NCBI GenBank assembly: GCA_009914555.1 | Contig: WNDY01000026.1 | Coordinates: 1 to 59,423, forward strand | DNA length: 59,423 bases | Reading direction: 5' to 3' | Origin: Xylophilus sp. | Lineage (GTDB): Bacteria; Pseudomonadota; Gammaproteobacteria; Burkholderiales; Burkholderiaceae_C | Part shown: one piece after another, positions 38,990-48,425 of the stretch | Layout of the letters: each line of letters starts with the position of its first letter | How positions within the stretch are numbered: position 1 is the first letter of the stretch | Notes under the pieces: model-generated | What the model saw: the letters and a program-made list of their open reading frames with translations, nothing else | The model's database searches: none | Told to the model about the DNA's origin: nothing | Program-made: the position numbers and the translations under genes

Positions 38990-39942
38990 CCGCGGCGCCA
39001 TGGCGCGCAGGCCGTCCGCAGCGCATCGGCGAAGAGGGCCTGCTCCGCATACTTCGCGCCTTCGGCCCGCTGGAACAGTGTGATCGGCGGCAGCGTCCAG
39101 CCGAAGCGGTGCGGCACGATGCCGACGCCGGCGATGCGGGCCAGTTCCTCGGCGATGTCCGCCGGCACGATGGAGACCGCCCGTTCGCCGGCCGCGACCA
39201 GCTCGCCGACCAGCCGGGTCGAGAGGCTTGCCACGAAGGGCTGCGGCGGCGCCACGCCGGCGCGCAGGAAGAAGTCGGTGATTTGCTCTCGCATCGGCGT
39301 GCCGCGCGCGCCCAGCACCCAGTCCAGGCCCGCGAGCTCGGCCCAGGCCAGCGGCCGGCGCGCCAGCCGCGCGGCCAGGCGGCGGTGGGCGATCAGCCGC
39401 GGCTCCTGCGCATAGAGCACCTCGTGCACCAGCCCGCCCATGTCGAGCACGGCCGAGATGCGGCCCACCACGCAGTCGAGCCTGTGCGTGCGCAGGCGGT
39501 CGAGCAGATGGTCGCTGGTGCCTTCGTGCAGCGTCACGTCGACCGGCAGCCCGCCCGAGCGGGTGGCGCCGATGGCCGCGGCCAGCAGCCGTCCGGGCAG
39601 GAAGGGGATCACGCCGACGTGCAGGTGCGCGGCCCGGCCGGCGCCCACGGCTTCGATGTCGCGGGCCCAGTGGTCCAGGTCCTCCAGCATGGCTTCGGCC
39701 CGCACGATCGCCGCCGCACCCAGGGCCGTGGGCGCCATGCCGCGGGGCGAGCGGACGAACAGCGGCGCGCCGAACAGCGATTCCAGCTCCGCCAGCGCCT
39801 GCGTCACTGCCGGCTGGCTGGTGGACATGCGCTCGGCCACGCGGGTGAGCGAGCCGTGCGTGCGGATCAGCCGCAGCAGCACCAGGTGCCGCATGCGCAG
39901 GCGCGCGGCCAGCCGAAGGGCGAGGCCGTCAGCGGTGGCCAT
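38986..39942 (-). CDS. LysR-family transcriptional regulator (divergent to TauE/SafE gene)
   Basis: A 318-aa LysR regulator starting at ATG 39942. The N-terminus is MRHLVLLRLIRTHGSLTRVAERMSTSQPAVTQALAELE-like, resembling the GbpR/CbbR-like branch. The effector domain includes LHVGVIPFLPGRLLAAAI. It is divergent from a TauE/SafE transporter gene across 115 bp containing an AT-rich tract (GATACTAATTTCAAATGATC), a likely promoter/operator zone. Confidence 0.88.
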   Translation of the reverse strand: MATADGLALRLAARLRMRHLVLLRLIRTHGSLTRVAERMSTSQPAVTQALAELESLFGAPLFVRSPRGMAPTALGAAAIVRAEAMLEDLDHWARDIEAVGAGRAAHLHVGVIPFLPGRLLAAAIGATRSGGLPVDVTLHEGTSDHLLDRLRTHRLDCVVGRISAVLDMGGLVHEVLYAQEPRLIAHRRLAARLARRPLAWAELAGLDWVLGARGTPMREQITDFFLRAGVAPPQPFVASLSTRLVGELVAAGERAVSIVPADIAEELARIAGVGIVPHRFGWTLPPITLFQRAEGAKYAEQALFADALRTACAPWRRG

Positions 39943-40057
39943 GGAGGAGGCATAAGTGGGATGGCATGAGGTGATACTAATTTCAAATGATCTGCTTATG
40001 GCACACCCGCACAATCCGCAGCCGTCGCAACCAACGAATGCAGGGAGGGGCACCGCC

Positions 40058-40819
40058 ATGGAGCTGGGCAGCAGCACGCAGATCGCCGTGATGGCGCTCG
40101 GCGCCGCCTGCGCGGGCTTCGTGCAGGGGCTCTCCGGCTTCGCTTTCGGGCTGGTGGCCATGTCGTTCTGGGCCTGGGTGCTGGACCCGCGGCTCGCAGT
40201 GGCACTGTCGGTGTTCGGTTCGCTGACCGGGCAGCTGATCGCGGCCTTCTCGGTGCGCCGCGGCTTCAACTGGCGCCGGCTCGCGCCCTTCGTGCTGGGC
40301 GGCCTGGCCGGCGTGCCGCTCGGCGTGGCCGCAGTGCCGTGGTTCGACATGGACTGGTTCAAGGCCGTGCTCGGCGCGCTGCTGGTGCTGTGGTGCCCGA
40401 CCATGCTGGTGGCCCGCCACCTGCCGGCCGTGCGCGGCAGCCGCGCGGCCGACGCGGTGGTGGGCGTGGCCGGCGGCGTCATGGGCGGGCTCGGCGGCTT
40501 CACCGGCACGCTGCCGACGCTGTGGTGCACGCTGCGCCGCATGGAGCGCGACGCACAGCGCGCCGTCATCCAGAACTTCAACCTCGCGATGCTGGCCGTC
40601 ACCATGGCGATGTATCTGGCATCGGGCGTGGTCACGCGCGCGATGCTGCCGTCGTTCGCCATCGTGGCACCGGCCATGCTGGTGCCCTCGCTGCTCGGCG
40701 CCCGGGTCTACACGGGGCTCAGCGAGGCGCGCTTCCGCCAGATCGTGCTCGGGCTGCTGACGGCCTCGGGCGTGGCGCTGCTGGCCTCGGCGGTGCCCCG
40801 GCTGCTGGCCCGTGTCTAG
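40058..40819 (+). CDS. TauE/SafE-family sulfite/organosulfonate exporter-like permease
   Basis: A 253-aa membrane protein with about eight hydrophobic segments. The family repeats GAACAGFVQGLSGFAFGLVA and GVAGGVMGGLGGFTGTLP are both present. The start is ATG 40058 because GGGAGGGG is 6 nt upstream; ATG 39998 would add a hydrophilic tail. It probably moves an organic anion, with sulfite or sulfoacetate inferred from the family only. Divergent LysR gene as the likely regulator. Confidence 0.9.
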   Translation: MELGSSTQIAVMALGAACAGFVQGLSGFAFGLVAMSFWAWVLDPRLAVALSVFGSLTGQLIAAFSVRRGFNWRRLAPFVLGGLAGVPLGVAAVPWFDMDWFKAVLGALLVLWCPTMLVARHLPAVRGSRAADAVVGVAGGVMGGLGGFTGTLPTLWCTLRRMERDAQRAVIQNFNLAMLAVTMAMYLASGVVTRAMLPSFAIVAPAMLVPSLLGARVYTGLSEARFRQIVLGLLTASGVALLASAVPRLLARV

Positions 40820-40828
40820 AATCGCGCA

Positions 40829-41323
40829 ATGCTCTTTGTAGTCCTGCTCGGCGGCAAGCACCCGCGGGCCAAGATCGAAGTGCACGACGTCGTTTTCGTC
40901 GTGGCCGATGACCTCGCCGCGGCCCACGGCGACCTCAAGGCCCAGTGGTTCGGCGACCCCCACGGCGTGCACATCGATGCCTGGATGCGCGTCGAGGGTG
41001 TGGACGGCTGGCGCGTGTCGTTCGGCCACCAGGCGCCGGCCGCGGGCGCGCCGCGCCTGTTCTTCCTCAACCTCGGCGGCTACCTGCCGGGCGATTTCGG
41101 CGAGTCCCACCAGTACCTGCTGGTGGTTGCGCGCGACCGGGCTGCGGCCAGGGCGCTGGGCAGGCAGCGGTACGCCGCCACGCGCTGGCACCAGCCGCAT
41201 ACCGACGCGCTGCTCGACGTGGACGACTGCGTGCCGATCGACCAGGTCGGCGGCCGCTACGTGCAGCTCACGCCGGGCGGGCACGCGCCCATCGAGCGCC
41301 GCAGCGACTACACCGTGCTGTAG
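40829..41323 (+). CDS. DUF1543 family protein
   Basis: A 164-aa soluble protein. It has the DUF1543 start [20 protein letters not shown] followed by [10 protein letters not shown] and, in the second half, [20 protein letters not shown] and [20 protein letters not shown]. Function unknown. It begins 9 nt after the TauE/SafE stop, so it is probably in the same transcript. Confidence 0.9.
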   Translation: MLFVVLLGGKHPRAKIEVHDVVFVVADDLAAAHGDLKAQWFGDPHGVHIDAWMRVEGVDGWRVSFGHQAPAAGAPRLFFLNLGGYLPGDFGESHQYLLVVARDRAAARALGRQRYAATRWHQPHTDALLDVDDCVPIDQVGGRYVQLTPGGHAPIERRSDYTVL

Positions 41324-41510
41324 CTGCGCGTCCCGGGCCGCGCCGGTGCCCCGCGCGGGCCGGGGGTTGTCTACAGGTCGTTGCACCCGGCGACGCAAGT
41401 TGCGGGAGGATGCGGGAAAACCACGACGCGGGTCTTCCGTCGCCAGCCCCGCGGCTGTTGCGGCGGCGGTAGCGCAGGCGCCGTGTCGCATACCAAAGGA
41501 AGGTCTCCGC

Positions 41511-42830
41511 ATGTCCACCCCTCTTACCTCCGAGGCCGCGGCCGCACCACGCGCCTACAGTGCCGAGGAGAAGCGCCACCGCGTCTTCGCCATCGTCGCG
41601 GCCTCCTCGGGCAACCTCGTCGAATGGTTCGACTTCTACGTCTACGCGTTCTGCGCGATCTATTTCGCCGGCGCGTTCTTTCCCAAGGCCGACCCGACGG
41701 TGCAGCTGCTCAACACGGCCGGCGTGTTCGCGGCGGGCTTCCTCATGCGGCCGATCGGCGGCTGGCTGTTCGGCCGCATCGCCGACCGCTATGGCCGCAA
41801 GCGGTCGCTGCTGATCTCGGTGGTGATGATGTGCGCGGGCTCGCTCGTGATCGCCGGCCTGCCGACCTATGCGGCCATCGGCGCCTGGGCGCCGGCGCTG
41901 CTGCTGGCCGCGCGGCTGTTCCAGGGCCTGTCGGTCGGCGGCGAGTACGGCGCCACCGCCACCTACATGAGCGAGGTGGCGCTGCGCGGGCAGCGCGGCT
42001 TCTTCTCGTCGTTCCAGTACGTCACGCTGATCGGCGGGCAGCTGCTCGCGGTGCTGGTCGTGGTGGTCATCGAGGCGCTGCTGAGCGAAGCCGAGATCCG
42101 CGCCTGGGGCTGGCGCATCCCGTTCGTGATCGGCGCGGTCACCGCCGTCATCGCGCTGCTGCTGCGCCGCACGCTGACCGAGACCCAGACCGAGGCCGCC
42201 CGCCGCGACAAGGACGCCGGCACGCTCGGCGGCCTGTTCCGCCACCACAAGGCCGCGTTCTTCACCGTGCTGGGCTACACCGCCGGCGGCTCGCTGATCT
42301 TCTACACGTTCACCACCTACATGCAGAAGTTCCTGGTCAACACGGTGCACCTGCCGATCAAGACGGCCAGCTACATCATGACCGGCGCGCTGTTCCTCTA
42401 CATGGTGATGCAGCCGTTCTTCGGCATGCTGTCCGACCGCATCGGGCGGCGCAACAACATGCTGCTGTTCGGCGCGCTCGGCGCGCTGTTCACCGTGCCG
42501 CTGCTCACCGCCCTGCAGCACGTGACGAGCCCCGTCGTGGCGCTGGTGCTGATCGTGCTGGCGCTCGCGATCGTGAGCTTCTACACCTCGATCAGCGGCA
42601 TCGTGAAGGCCGAGATGTTCCCGCCCGAGGTCCGCGCGCTCGGCGTGGGGCTGGCCTATGCGGTGGGCAACGCGATCTTCGGCGGCTCGGCCGAGTACGT
42701 GGCGCTCAACTTCAAGGCCGCCGGGCACGAGAGCGGCTTCTACTGGTACGTGACGGCGATGATGGTCGTGGCCTTCCTCGTGAGCCTGCGGCTGCCGCGG
42801 CAGGCCAGCTACCTGCACCACGACCACTAG
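41511..42830 (+). CDS. MHS-family MFS transporter (alpha-ketoglutarate permease-like)
   Basis: A 439-aa 12-helix transporter of the metabolite:H+ symporter group. Hallmarks: [16 protein letters not shown] in helix 1, [15 protein letters not shown] in loop 2-3, [21 protein letters not shown] in helix 5, [13 protein letters not shown] in loop 8-9. Closest in style to KgtP. Probable substrate: a dicarboxylate or keto acid. The start at ATG 41511 has AAGGAAGG upstream. The gap 41324-41510 shows nothing definite. Confidence 0.93.
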   Translation: MSTPLTSEAAAAPRAYSAEEKRHRVFAIVAASSGNLVEWFDFYVYAFCAIYFAGAFFPKADPTVQLLNTAGVFAAGFLMRPIGGWLFGRIADRYGRKRSLLISVVMMCAGSLVIAGLPTYAAIGAWAPALLLAARLFQGLSVGGEYGATATYMSEVALRGQRGFFSSFQYVTLIGGQLLAVLVVVVIEALLSEAEIRAWGWRIPFVIGAVTAVIALLLRRTLTETQTEAARRDKDAGTLGGLFRHHKAAFFTVLGYTAGGSLIFYTFTTYMQKFLVNTVHLPIKTASYIMTGALFLYMVMQPFFGMLSDRIGRRNNMLLFGALGALFTVPLLTALQHVTSPVVALVLIVLALAIVSFYTSISGIVKAEMFPPEVRALGVGLAYAVGNAIFGGSAEYVALNFKAAGHESGFYWYVTAMMVVAFLVSLRLPRQASYLHHDH

Positions 42831-42836
42831 GGCCGA

Positions 42837-42885
42837 GAGTATGTGCCCACAGCGGGTGCCAGGTGGGCGCTGTGGGGCTATACCC
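42837..42885 (+). repeat. GGGAGTAT repeat, copy 5, with hairpin between convergent genes
   Basis: GAGTATGTGCCCACAGCGGG (42837-42856) matches the 5' core of the repeat family. CCCACAGCG (42846-42854) and CGCTGTGGG (42868-42876) form a perfect 9-bp stem, followed by CTATACCCC at the LysR stop. It separates the convergent MFS and LysR genes and is a plausible bidirectional terminator. Confidence 0.55.
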
Positions 42886-43792
42886 CTCCCATGCCGAGCG
42901 CCTTGAGCCCCTGCACCACCCGGTCGTGCAGCGCCTGCGCGGCCGGCGACAGGCTCTCGTCGCGCCGGCGCACCAGCACCATCTGGCGGTGCAGCTGCGG
43001 CAGCGCCAGCCGCCGCCGCACCAGCTGCGGCGACTGGAACTGGTAGAGCGACAGCCCCGGCACCACGCTGATGCCCAGGCCGGCCTCGACCATGCCGGCC
43101 ACGGTGGCGAGCTGCTCCACCTCCAGCACCGTGTTCATCGGCTGCGGATGCAGCGCGGCCTCCAGCGCCTGGCGCACGCTGCTGTGGCGCGCCAGGTGGA
43201 TGAACGGCCAGGGCGCCAGCGCCTTCAGCGACAGCCGCCGGGCCGCGGCGAGCGGATGGTCGGCGCGGCAGACCAGGTGGCAATGCTCGGAAAACAGCGG
43301 CAGCGCCTGGAGCACGGCCGCGTCGTCGGCGCGCAGCCCGCCGGCGGCCAGCGCGAAGTCGGCCCGGCCCCGGCGCACCAGCTCGACGCACGGGTCCGAC
43401 AGCAGGTCGCTGAGCTCCAACGCCACGCCGGGCCAGGCGGCGCGGAACTCGGCGAACACGGCCGGCAGCCAGCCCGCGGCCAATGAGGGCAGGGCGGCCA
43501 CGTGCACCCGCCCGCTCGCCAGCCGCGCATGGTCGGCCAGATCGCCGAGCGCCGATTCCATGTCGGCCAGCAGCCGCCGCGCGGCCGGCTCGAACAGGCG
43601 CCCCGCCGCCGTCGGCCGCACGCTGCGCGTGCTGCGGTCGAACAGGCGCGTGCCTACGGCGTCTTCGAGCGCGCGCACCAACGCGCTGAAGGCCGGCTGC
43701 GACAGGTGACAGGCCGTGGCCGCGCGGGTGAAGTTCTGGAGGTCAGCCAGCGCGAGGAAGGCGCGCAGCTGGCGGGCGGAGAGGTCGGTCAT
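42878..43792 (-). CDS. LysR-family transcriptional regulator of the AtuA/esterase cluster
   Basis: A 304-aa LysR regulator. HTH NFTRAATACHLSQPAFSALVRALEDAVG (residues about 20-48) is complete and the effector domain follows (SGRVHVAALPSLAAGWLP). It is divergent from the AtuA-like gene across a short, relatively AT-rich gap (43793-43874), so it most likely controls the cluster 43875-50534. Confidence 0.88.
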   Translation of the reverse strand: MTDLSARQLRAFLALADLQNFTRAATACHLSQPAFSALVRALEDAVGTRLFDRSTRSVRPTAAGRLFEPAARRLLADMESALGDLADHARLASGRVHVAALPSLAAGWLPAVFAEFRAAWPGVALELSDLLSDPCVELVRRGRADFALAAGGLRADDAAVLQALPLFSEHCHLVCRADHPLAAARRLSLKALAPWPFIHLARHSSVRQALEAALHPQPMNTVLEVEQLATVAGMVEAGLGISVVPGLSLYQFQSPQLVRRRLALPQLHRQMVLVRRRDESLSPAAQALHDRVVQGLKALGMGGV

Positions 43793-43874
43793 CGCTTCGA
43801 TTCGAGAGTCAGATGAATCTATCCGAACTTTCTATTTCTCCGATTAATGGCAAATGCCTACAGTGGGCCGCGAC

Positions 43875-45263
43875 ATGACCGTTTCCGCAAACCCTTCCGC
43901 CGCCGCCCCGCTGCTCGTCGGCTGCGCCGCCGGCTTCTCGGGCGACCGCACCGACGCCGCCGGCCCGGTGGTCGACACGCTCATCCAGCGGCTCGCGGCC
44001 GGCGTGCCGGGCCAGCGCGCGTTCCTGATCTTCGAGACGCTGGCCGAGCGCACCCTGGCCCTGGCGCAACTGCGCCGCCGCGCCGACCCCGACGCCGGCT
44101 ACGAGCCGCTGCTCGACGCGATTCTGCGGCCGGTGCTCGCGCGCTGCCTCGCGCACGGCATCGGCATCGTCAGCAACTTCGGTGCGGCCAACCCGCGCGG
44201 CGCAGCCCGGCGCATCGCAGCCATCGCGCGCGAACGCGGCCTGCCGGTGCCGCGCATCGCGGTGGTCGAGGGCGACGATCTGTCGAGCCGGCCCGAGCTG
44301 CTGCACGACGCGCTCGGCGCGCAGCTCGACGGCTCAAGCATCGTGAGCGCCAATGCCTACCTCGGCGCGCAGCCGATCGCCGACGCGATCCGCGCCGGCG
44401 CCCAGGTCGTCGTCTGCGGCCGGGTGTCCGACCCGTCGCTCACCGTCGGCCCGGCGCTGGCCCACTTCGGCTGGGCCGCGGACGACTGGGACCGGCTCGC
44501 GCGCGCCACCATGGCTGGCCATCTGCTCGAATGCGGCGCCCAGGTCTGCGGCGGCTACTTCGCCGACCCGGGTTTCAAGGACGTACCGGTGCCCGAGGCC
44601 ATCGGCTTTCCGGTCGCCGAGATCGACGCCGACGGAAACTGCACCATCGGCAAGGCCGACGCGCCCGGCGGCATCGTCACCGCGGCCACGGTCAAGGAAC
44701 AGCTGCTCTACGAACTGCACGACCCGGCCGCCTACTTCACGCCCGACGTGGTGGCCGACATCACCGAGGCCGAGGTCGCCGAGGTCGGCCCGAACCGCGT
44801 GGCGCTCACCGGCGTGCGCGGCCATGTGCGGCCGGAGCACTACAAGGTCAACGTCTGCCACGAAGGCGGCTGGCTGGCCGAGGGCGAGATTTCGTATGCC
44901 GGCGCCCGCGCCGAAGGCCGCGCCCGGCTCGCGGCCGATACGCTGCGCAAGCGCCTGCCGCAGCTTGCGTTGCGCGCCGACCTGATCGGCGTCGTCAGCG
45001 TCTTCGGCGACGATGCCGGCCGCACGCTCGCGGCCACGCCCGATGGCGGTGCGCGCGACGTGCGCCTGCGCGTCGCGGCCGCCCATGCCGACCGCGCCAC
45101 GGCCGAGCAGCTCGCGCGCGAGGTCACCGCGCTCTACACCTGCGGCCCGGCCGGCGGCGGCGGCGTGCGCGCCGCCCTCACGCCGCGCCTGAATACTCTC
45201 TCCTGTTTGGTGCCACAAAGCGCTATTCAGCATCGCTATGAGATTGTGGAGGGGGGAGTATGA
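43875..45263 (+). CDS. AtuA-like acyclic terpene utilisation protein (DUF1446)
   Basis: A 462-aa DUF1446/AtuA-type protein. Characteristic pieces: VGCAAGFSGDRTDAAGPVVD near the start, AQVVVCGRVSDPSLTVGPALAHFGW in the middle, CGGYFADPG and LYELHDPAAYFTPDVVADIT. ATG 43875 is chosen; ATG 43854 would add seven residues. AtuA proteins occur in citronellol/geraniol breakdown clusters, but related genes are found in many Burkholderiales carboxylate clusters and the reaction is not known. The stop overlaps the next ATG (ATGA). Confidence 0.85.
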   Translation: MTVSANPSAAAPLLVGCAAGFSGDRTDAAGPVVDTLIQRLAAGVPGQRAFLIFETLAERTLALAQLRRRADPDAGYEPLLDAILRPVLARCLAHGIGIVSNFGAANPRGAARRIAAIARERGLPVPRIAVVEGDDLSSRPELLHDALGAQLDGSSIVSANAYLGAQPIADAIRAGAQVVVCGRVSDPSLTVGPALAHFGWAADDWDRLARATMAGHLLECGAQVCGGYFADPGFKDVPVPEAIGFPVAEIDADGNCTIGKADAPGGIVTAATVKEQLLYELHDPAAYFTPDVVADITEAEVAEVGPNRVALTGVRGHVRPEHYKVNVCHEGGWLAEGEISYAGARAEGRARLAADTLRKRLPQLALRADLIGVVSVFGDDAGRTLAATPDGGARDVRLRVAAAHADRATAEQLAREVTALYTCGPAGGGGVRAALTPRLNTLSCLVPQSAIQHRYEIVEGGV

Positions 45264-45622
45264 ACGCTGTGCAAGACATCACCGTCCCGCTCTGGCGCGC
45301 TGCCCACGGCCGCACCGGCGACAAGGGCGACCGCTCCAACATCAGCGTGATCGCCTGGCATGCCGACCTCTGGCCGCTGCTGGTCGAGCAGGTCACGCCC
45401 GCGGCCGTGGCCGCGCAGTTCCGCCACCGCCAGCCAGCCGAGGTGCAGCGCTTCGTGCTGCCGAAGCTGCAGGCGATGAACTTCGTGCTCGACGCGGTGC
45501 TCGACGGCGGCGTCAACGATGCGCTGAACCTCGATGCGCACGGCAAGGCGCTGTCGTTCCTGCTGCTCGATCTGCCGATCCGCGTGCCGGCCGCGCTGGT
45601 CCACCGCCTGGCCGGCGCCTGA
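45260..45622 (+). CDS. AtuA-associated small protein
   Basis: A 120-aa protein that corresponds to the C-terminal ferredoxin-fold domain fused to DUF1446 in many AtuA homologues. The conserved start is LWRAAHGRTGDKGDRSNIS, with VLDGGVNDALNLDAHGKALS near the end. It is translationally coupled to the preceding gene (4-nt overlap). The pair therefore looks like a split AtuA. GGGGGGAGT just before the ATG is the Shine-Dalgarno and also resembles the repeat core. Confidence 0.85.
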   Translation: MNAVQDITVPLWRAAHGRTGDKGDRSNISVIAWHADLWPLLVEQVTPAAVAAQFRHRQPAEVQRFVLPKLQAMNFVLDAVLDGGVNDALNLDAHGKALSFLLLDLPIRVPAALVHRLAGA

Positions 45623-45662
45623 GTCCTTCCCAGCCCCCTGCCAACGAGAAGACATAGAAACC

Positions 45663-46640
45663 ATGAACCGATTCACGCTGCACCGCCGTGGCTTCGCCGC
45701 TTTCGCCGCCGTGGCCCTGCTCGCCGCGCCCGCCTTCGCGCAGCAGAACTGGCCGGCCAAGCTGATCACCTTCGTCGTGCCGTTCGCCGCCGGCAGCGCG
45801 ACCGACCAGCTCGCGCGCGCGCTCGGCAATTCCGTCGCCGACCAGACGAAACAGGCCGTCATCATCGACAACCGCGGCGGCGCCAGCGGCATGCCGGCCG
45901 CGCAATTCGTCGCCCGCGCGCCGGCCGACGGCTACACCGTGCTCATCACCACCAACACCACGCATGCGGCCAACGAGTTCCTCTACAGGAAGCTGCCCTA
46001 CGACCCGGTCAAGGACTTCATCCCGGTCACCGGCCTCGGCAAGGGCGGGCAGGTGCTCGTGGTCAACGCCTCGTCGCCCTACAGGACCGTGGCCGACCTC
46101 GTGGCTGCGGCCAAGAAGAGCCCGGGCAAGCTGAGCTTCGGCAGCGGCAGCTCGTCGAGCCGCACCGCCGGCGAGATGTTGAAGCAGCTGAGCGGCACCG
46201 ACATCCTGCACGTGCCCTACAAGAGCAACCCGCAGGGCCTGACCGACCTGCTCGGCGGCCAGATCGACTTCATGATCACCGACGCCGCCACCGGCGTGCC
46301 GCAGGTCAAGGCCGGCAAGCTGCGCGCGCTTGGCTATTCGACGACCAAGCGCAGCCCGCAGCTGCCCGACGTGCCGACGATCGCCGAGGCCGGCGTCAAG
46401 GGCTACGACATGGGCTACTGGTTTGCCGCCTACGTGCCGGCGCACACGCCCGCGCCGATCGTCGCGCGTCTGCACGACCTGCTGGTCGCGGCCGTCAACG
46501 GCCCGGCCGCGCGCAACTTCTTCGAGACCACCGGTTCCGAGCCGTGGACCACGAGCCCGGCCGAACTCGCCCGGTTCCAGGCCGAGGAGACGGCCAAGTG
46601 GGGCCGCGTAATCAAGGCCGCCGGCATCGAGCCGGAATGA
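45663..46640 (+). CDS. Bug/TctC-family tripartite tricarboxylate transporter binding protein (3)
   Basis: A 325-aa periplasmic receptor. The signal peptide (RRGFAAFAAVALLAAPAFA) is cleaved near AQQNW. Bug marks: ITFVVPFAAGSATDQLAR, VIIDNRGGASGMPAAQFVAR, VPYKSNPQGLTDLLGGQIDF and LPDVPTIAEAGVKGYDM. It follows the AtuA pair by 40 nt and precedes two exported esterases, so it may deliver the product of ester cleavage. No TctAB genes nearby. Confidence 0.92.
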   Translation: MNRFTLHRRGFAAFAAVALLAAPAFAQQNWPAKLITFVVPFAAGSATDQLARALGNSVADQTKQAVIIDNRGGASGMPAAQFVARAPADGYTVLITTNTTHAANEFLYRKLPYDPVKDFIPVTGLGKGGQVLVVNASSPYRTVADLVAAAKKSPGKLSFGSGSSSSRTAGEMLKQLSGTDILHVPYKSNPQGLTDLLGGQIDFMITDAATGVPQVKAGKLRALGYSTTKRSPQLPDVPTIAEAGVKGYDMGYWFAAYVPAHTPAPIVARLHDLLVAAVNGPAARNFFETTGSEPWTTSPAELARFQAEETAKWGRVIKAAGIEPE

Positions 46641-46778
46641 GGCGCCGCCGGTAGCGTCACCGCGGCGCGCCGGTGAGTTGCGCCGCGGGCCGAGGGCCTG
46701 CCACAACGCACGGCAGCTTCCCGGCCGGGCCGCGTTCGTCCGTCCGCGACCCGTTTGCACACCATGAGGAGACAACCC

Positions 46779-48398
46779 ATGCGACATCACCTTGGCCGGC
46801 GCACACGCACCATGGCCCTCGGTGCCGGCATCGCGGTCGCCGCAGCGCTCTCGGCCTGCAACGGCGGCCGCGGCGCCTCGGGTGACGGCATCGCCAAGGC
46901 CTGCGACGCGGCCAGCTTCGCGCGGCTCGATCTCGCGGGCGCCACCGTCGCCTCGGTGACGGCGGTGGCCGCCGGCAGCTACACACCCGCGGGCAGCACG
47001 ACGGCGCTGGCCGATCTGCCGGCGTTCTGCCGTATCGACGCCAATGCCACGCCGAGCAGCGATTCGTCGATCAACTTCCAGGTCTGGGTGCCGCAGGGCG
47101 CGCGCTGGAACGGCAAGTTCGTCGCCACCGGCAACGGCGGCTACAGCCCGCAGCTGAGCTACGGCGACATGGCCCATGCGCTGCGCCAGGGCTATGCGGT
47201 GGCCGGTGGCGACACCGGCCACACGACCGAGGACATGGCCTGGGGACAGGGCCATCCCGAGAAGATCATCGACTGGGGCACGCGGTCGATCCATGCCATC
47301 ACCGAGCCTGCCAAGCGCCTCGTCGCCGCGCTGCAGGGCAGCCGGGCGCGGCGCGCGTACTACTACGGCTGCTCCACCGGCGGCCACCAGGGTTATGCCG
47401 AGATCCAGCGCTATCCGCAGGACTTCGACGGCGTGATCGCCGGCGCGCCGGGCAACAACCGCACGCGGCTCAACGTCGAGTTCATGCACCGCTTCCTGTC
47501 GAACCGGCAGCCCGACACCAATTCGCCGGTGATCCTGTCGGCCGCCAAGGCCGCCGGCATCACGGCCGCCGCGGTCAAGGCCTGCGACGCGCTCGACGGC
47601 GTGCGCGATGGCGTCATCGAGGATCCGCGCGCCTGCACCAGCGCGGTCTTCGACGTCGCGTCGCTGCAGTGCACCGGCGGCAGCGGCGACGCCGCCAGCT
47701 GCCTCACGCCCGACGAGCTGGCCGTGGCGCGCAAGATCTACGCCGGCCCCCGGAACCCGCGCACCGGCGCGCAGCTCTATCCGGGCCTGGTGGTCGGCAC
47801 CGAAGCAGGCTGGTCCGGGTATTGGGGCAGCACCAAACCGGTGCGGGCCGACTACTGGCGGCTGTGGACTTTCGACGACCCGCAGTGGAACTGGTGGACC
47901 TTCGACTACGACAGCGCCGTGCAGCTGGCCGACGAGCGCGTGGGCCCGCTGGTCGACCAGGTCAACCCCGACATCGCCGCCTTCAAGGCGCGCGGCGGCA
48001 AGGCCATCGTCTACCAGGGCTGGGCCGACCCGGTGGTCAACGCGGCCGACACCATCGGCTACTACGAGCAGGTGCGCAGCCGCCAGGGCTCGCAGGCGGC
48101 GACCGACGACTTTTTCCGCCTGTTCCTCGTGCCGGGCATGGGCCATTGCTCGGGCGGCAGCGGCACTGCCAACTTCGGCAACCAGGGCGGCACGTCGCCC
48201 GTGGTCAGCGCCGACCGCGACGTGCTCATGGCGCTCGACCGCTGGGTCGAGCAGGGCAGCGCGCCCGAGCGCATCGTCGCCAGCCGCGTCGAAGGGGGCA
48301 ATGCGGTCCGCACCCGGCCACTGTGCCCGTATCCGAAAAAGGCGGTCTACAGCGGCAGCGGCAGCACCGACGACGCGGCGAACTTCGCCTGCCGCTGA
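46779..48398 (+). CDS. Tannase/feruloyl esterase-family lipoprotein
   Basis: A 539-aa exported esterase. The N-terminal signal ends in lipobox LSAC (near residues 23-26), suggesting membrane anchoring. The catalytic Ser is in YYGCSTGGHQGYAE, and the His in LFLVPGMGHCSGGSG; the paired Cys residues before Ser and after His form the CS-D-HC disulfide pattern of the tannase family. YQGWADPVVN carries the Asp. It hydrolyses galloyl, feruloyl or similar aromatic esters. AGGAG lies 8 nt before ATG 46779. The 138-bp gap before it shows no clear signal. Confidence 0.93.
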   Translation: MRHHLGRRTRTMALGAGIAVAAALSACNGGRGASGDGIAKACDAASFARLDLAGATVASVTAVAAGSYTPAGSTTALADLPAFCRIDANATPSSDSSINFQVWVPQGARWNGKFVATGNGGYSPQLSYGDMAHALRQGYAVAGGDTGHTTEDMAWGQGHPEKIIDWGTRSIHAITEPAKRLVAALQGSRARRAYYYGCSTGGHQGYAEIQRYPQDFDGVIAGAPGNNRTRLNVEFMHRFLSNRQPDTNSPVILSAAKAAGITAAAVKACDALDGVRDGVIEDPRACTSAVFDVASLQCTGGSGDAASCLTPDELAVARKIYAGPRNPRTGAQLYPGLVVGTEAGWSGYWGSTKPVRADYWRLWTFDDPQWNWWTFDYDSAVQLADERVGPLVDQVNPDIAAFKARGGKAIVYQGWADPVVNAADTIGYYEQVRSRQGSQAATDDFFRLFLVPGMGHCSGGSGTANFGNQGGTSPVVSADRDVLMALDRWVEQGSAPERIVASRVEGGNAVRTRPLCPYPKKAVYSGSGSTDDAANFACR

Positions 48399-48425
48399 GC
48401 CCTTTTAAGAAAACAGGAGACAACC

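Noticed and set aside
40829..42830. 640-codon frame starting upstream of the MFS transporter and running into it
   Set aside because: The upstream part is the DUF1543 gene in a wrong frame; the transporter starts at ATG 41511 with a good ribosome-binding site.
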